From NCBI GenBank assembly GCA_030592625.1, contig JAUVIY010000117.1:1-7612 (forward strand): DNA of 7,612 bases, in the 5' to 3' direction. The notes under the pieces are model-generated. The model was not told where the DNA came from and did not search any database. It saw nothing but the letters and a program-made list of their open reading frames with translations. The DNA is from Spirochaeta sp. GTDB lineage: Bacteria; Spirochaetota; Spirochaetia; DSM-2461. Shown piece after piece: positions 6,085 through 7,612 of this stretch. The number at the start of each line of letters is the position of its first letter. Position 1 is the stretch's first letter. The position numbers and the translations under genes are program-made.

Positions 6085-7167
6085 ATGGGCAGGGGTTCAA
6101 TCTGCGGTTTCGGTTACAGCATGGACGAACTCATCGTTTTTTTCGGATCGGAATATGGAAAAGGTGCCTATCATGCAGAGGCTCTGTTCCGCCAATTGTA
6201 CACCGGTGGCAATGCAGAAGTTTCCGGGACACAGGAATACCGACCTGCAGCAGAACTGGCGGAGAAAGTGGAACGGGATTTCAAGGTGTGTCTGCCGGAA
6301 GTTGGCATGAGCCAGGATGATGCCGGAACCCGGAAATTCAGCTTGTCCCTTGAAGACGGAGCTATAACAGAGTCGGTGATTATCCCTATGGTCGAATCGG
6401 AAACCCTATGCATATCAAGCCAGGTGGGCTGCAGCCGGGGATGTACGTTCTGCGAGACGGCCGGAATGGGGCTCCTGAGAAATCTGAAGACGGATGAAAT
6501 CATTGCTCAATGGGCTGTGGCCCACTTTGATCTGGGGACAAAGCCCAGGAATATCGTTTTCATGGGTATGGGCGAGCCCTTCGATAACTTCGATGCCGTC
6601 ATTCGTGCCGTTGATATACTTTCGGATCAGAGGGGGGCCGCCATTCCCAAACGAAGAATCTCAATCTCTACTTCGGGTCATGTCGTTGGGATACGACAAT
6701 TGATGGAATTGGAGAACCGGTTCCCCGACAGGGGGTACCGTACAATACGTCTGGCCGTCAGTTTGAATGCATCCAATGATGATATCCGCAGCCGTCTCAT
6801 GCCCATCAATCGCATCTGGTCCATGAAAGAGCTGAAATCGGCGCTTCTGGACTCACCTCAGTCACACAAAAAGGATGCTTTATATTTTGAGTATGTGCTT
6901 ATCCCCGGTGTAAACGATGATGAACAACATGCTGATGAACTGAACCGGTGGATGGAAGGAATGGTGGCCAAGGTTAATCTGATTCCCTACCATCCCACAG
7001 GATCCTCTCCATGGTCTGAACCGGATGAGGAATCATTGAAGCTGTTTCACAGCGTTATACTATCGTCTGGACGAGAATGCCGAACCCGTAGAAGCCGAGG
7101 AAAAGGTATCGAGGCCGCCTGCGGCATGCTCGGAAAGTACAGCCGACTCAGCCGATCCGTTCTCTGA
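6085..7167 (+). CDS. rlmN: RlmN/Cfr-family radical SAM rRNA methyltransferase (RlmN-like, probable 23S A2503 C2)
   Basis: This is a 360-residue protein of normal RlmN length. The radical SAM cluster motif is CSRGCTFC (116-123: Cys116, Cys120, Cys123). Cys109 in TLCISSQVGC is the equivalent of the E. coli Cys118 partner, and Cys346 in EAACGML is the equivalent of the methyl-carrying Cys355. The full two-cysteine ping-pong set is therefore present. GMGEP (161-165), SISTSG (193-198), RLMPINR (237-243) and YVLIPGVND (270-278) are also typical. RlmN makes 2-methyladenosine at 23S A2503 and, in E. coli, tRNA A37, which tunes translation accuracy and antibiotic response. Deviations from the enterobacterial form are CETAGMGLLRNL after the cluster and SLNA in place of SLHA. 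Cfr is less likely, but the methylated carbon cannot be read directly. The ATG at 6085 is the first start after an in-frame TAA at 6070; AAGG lies 10 nt before it. Its tail overlaps folB by 20 nt, convergently. Confidence 0.88.
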   Translation: MGRGSICGFGYSMDELIVFFGSEYGKGAYHAEALFRQLYTGGNAEVSGTQEYRPAAELAEKVERDFKVCLPEVGMSQDDAGTRKFSLSLEDGAITESVIIPMVESETLCISSQVGCSRGCTFCETAGMGLLRNLKTDEIIAQWAVAHFDLGTKPRNIVFMGMGEPFDNFDAVIRAVDILSDQRGAAIPKRRISISTSGHVVGIRQLMELENRFPDRGYRTIRLAVSLNASNDDIRSRLMPINRIWSMKELKSALLDSPQSHKKDALYFEYVLIPGVNDDEQHADELNRWMEGMVAKVNLIPYHPTGSSPWSEPDEESLKLFHSVILSSGRECRTRRSRGKGIEAACGMLGKYSRLSRSVL

Positions 7168-7519
7168 AGATTTCAACTGCCACGCTCCTGGTGAACCTCA
7201 GGACTCCCGGCTTGTCCAGGATAACACGACAGGCTTGTATCCCCTCAACTTCAAGCAGAAGTCCGGCAACTGACTCTGCCAGAGCTTCGATGAGTCCGTA
7301 AGATGAAGCTTCCACAAGAGCGACTACCGCCGTCTCCACTGCCTTGTAGTCCACGGTCAGGCTGAAATCATCAGCGGCTGCTGCAGGCCTCTGGTCGGTA
7401 AAAAGAGTCAGATTCAGGACAACATCCTGTTTCATGTTCCTCTCTTCAGGATTTATCCCGATAATGGTCTGTATCAGTAGATCTCTGATGTGGATTTTGT
7501 CCCTTCTCTCACATTCCAT
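7148..7519 (-). CDS. FolB/FolX-type dihydroneopterin aldolase or epimerase
   Basis: This is a 123-residue, single-domain T-fold pterin enzyme. FolB converts dihydroneopterin to 6-hydroxymethyl-dihydropterin in folate synthesis; FolX epimerises dihydroneopterin triphosphate to the monapterin form. Visible motifs are IIGINPEERNMKQDVVLNL (19-37), with the family's Gly-Ile and Glu-rich turn and Gln31, VDYKAV (56-61), with the active-site Tyr, YGLIEALAESVA (74-85), with the pterin-anchoring Glu78, and LDKPGVLRFTRSVAVEI (101-117), with the catalytic-type Lys103. The first segment and LRFTRSV resemble E. coli FolX more than FolB, so I leave the symbol blank. The ATG at 7519 is preferred because AAAGGGA ends 6 nt before it. 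An in-frame ATG at 7525 would touch that site. The start overlaps the upstream dehydrogenase by 11 nt, implying coupling. It ends inside the rlmN tail. Confidence 0.88.
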   Translation of the reverse strand: MECERRDKIHIRDLLIQTIIGINPEERNMKQDVVLNLTLFTDQRPAAAADDFSLTVDYKAVETAVVALVEASSYGLIEALAESVAGLLLEVEGIQACRVILDKPGVLRFTRSVAVEIFRERIG

Positions 7520-7612
7520 ATGCATTCCCTTTCAGATGTCTGCCCCCGTCTACAAAAATCACCTGACCGGTGACGAATCCGGCCCCGAGGAGATATAACA
7601 CGGCATCACAGA
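7509..7612 (-). CDS. Short-chain dehydrogenase/reductase C-terminus, FolM/pteridine-reductase-like; 5' part outside window
   Basis: The minus strand is open from the right edge to a TGA at 7509-7511. Thirty-three residues are visible, including CDAVLYLLGAGFVTGQVIFV and then DGGRHLKG. The phenylalanine-valine-threonine-glycine-Q step followed by VDGGR is the standard C-terminal end of classical NAD(P)H-dependent SDRs such as FabG and pteridine reductases. The DGGRHL ending and the directly overlapping FolB/FolX-type gene suggest a pterin substrate, as in FolM (dihydromonapterin/dihydrofolate reductase). This is inference: the Tyr-x3-Lys catalytic pair and the nucleotide-binding Gly motif lie outside the window. 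Confidence 0.75.
   Translation of the reverse strand, partial: CDAVLYLLGAGFVTGQVIFVDGGRHLKGNAYGM

Noticed and set aside
5678..6085. 135-codon plus-strand ORF covering the asnS start and the gap
   Set aside because: Most of it lies antisense to the conserved AsnRS N-terminal domain, the protein looks like no family, and it has no ribosome site.

Overview
This window is a compact stretch of ordinary bacterial chromosome. It has mixed base composition, near 50 percent GC by eye. I saw no insertion sequence, phage gene, CRISPR array, tRNA or rRNA gene. Genes on both strands are separated by short gaps or overlap. The host is a bacterium, shown by Shine-Dalgarno sites, a bacterial AsnRS, RlmN and a FolB/FolX-type protein. 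A spirochaete-like anaerobe is my best guess, based on the flavour of the AspRS, PRPP synthetase and RlmN-like proteins. That guess is weak, because no taxonomic marker is complete.

Layout: (1) 1-632 (+) is the C-terminal half of an archaeal-type aspartyl-tRNA synthetase, cut by the left edge. (2) 633-1024 (+) holds a promoter region with a perfect 16-bp palindrome, followed by a small DUF427 protein. (3) 4242 down to 1060 (-) is a probable four-gene operon: a PRPP synthetase, a sugar-nucleotidyltransferase-like protein, an SGNH/GDSL hydrolase and a Cupin_5 (DUF985) protein. The last three genes are joined by 4-nt start/stop overlaps. A sigma70-like promoter lies just upstream of the PRPP synthetase. 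(4) 4350-4529 (-) is a 59-codon remnant matching only the N-terminus of YcaQ-type winged-helix DNA glycosylases. (5) 5931-4540 (-) is asparaginyl-tRNA synthetase. (6) 6085-7167 (+) is an RlmN/Cfr-family radical SAM rRNA methyltransferase. It diverges from asnS across a 153-bp gap that contains a strong ribosome site in front of a two-codon ORF. (7) 7519-7148 and 7612-7509 (-) are a FolB/FolX-type pteridine enzyme and the C-terminal end of a short-chain dehydrogenase resembling FolM/pteridine reductase. They overlap and form the end of a pterin gene pair.

Functional themes: translation accuracy and capacity (AspRS, AsnRS, an A2503-type rRNA methylase), nucleotide precursor supply (PRPP), activated-sugar or headgroup metabolism (nucleotidyltransferase plus hydrolase), and pterin/folate metabolism. 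Most of the window is conventional. The points most worth a second look are the palindrome before the DUF427 gene, the truncated YcaQ remnant beside the PRPP synthetase promoter, altered substrate-loop residues in the PRPP synthetase, the FolX/FolM-like pair, and the two-codon ORF before the RlmN-like gene. I did not find a convincing new multi-gene system.
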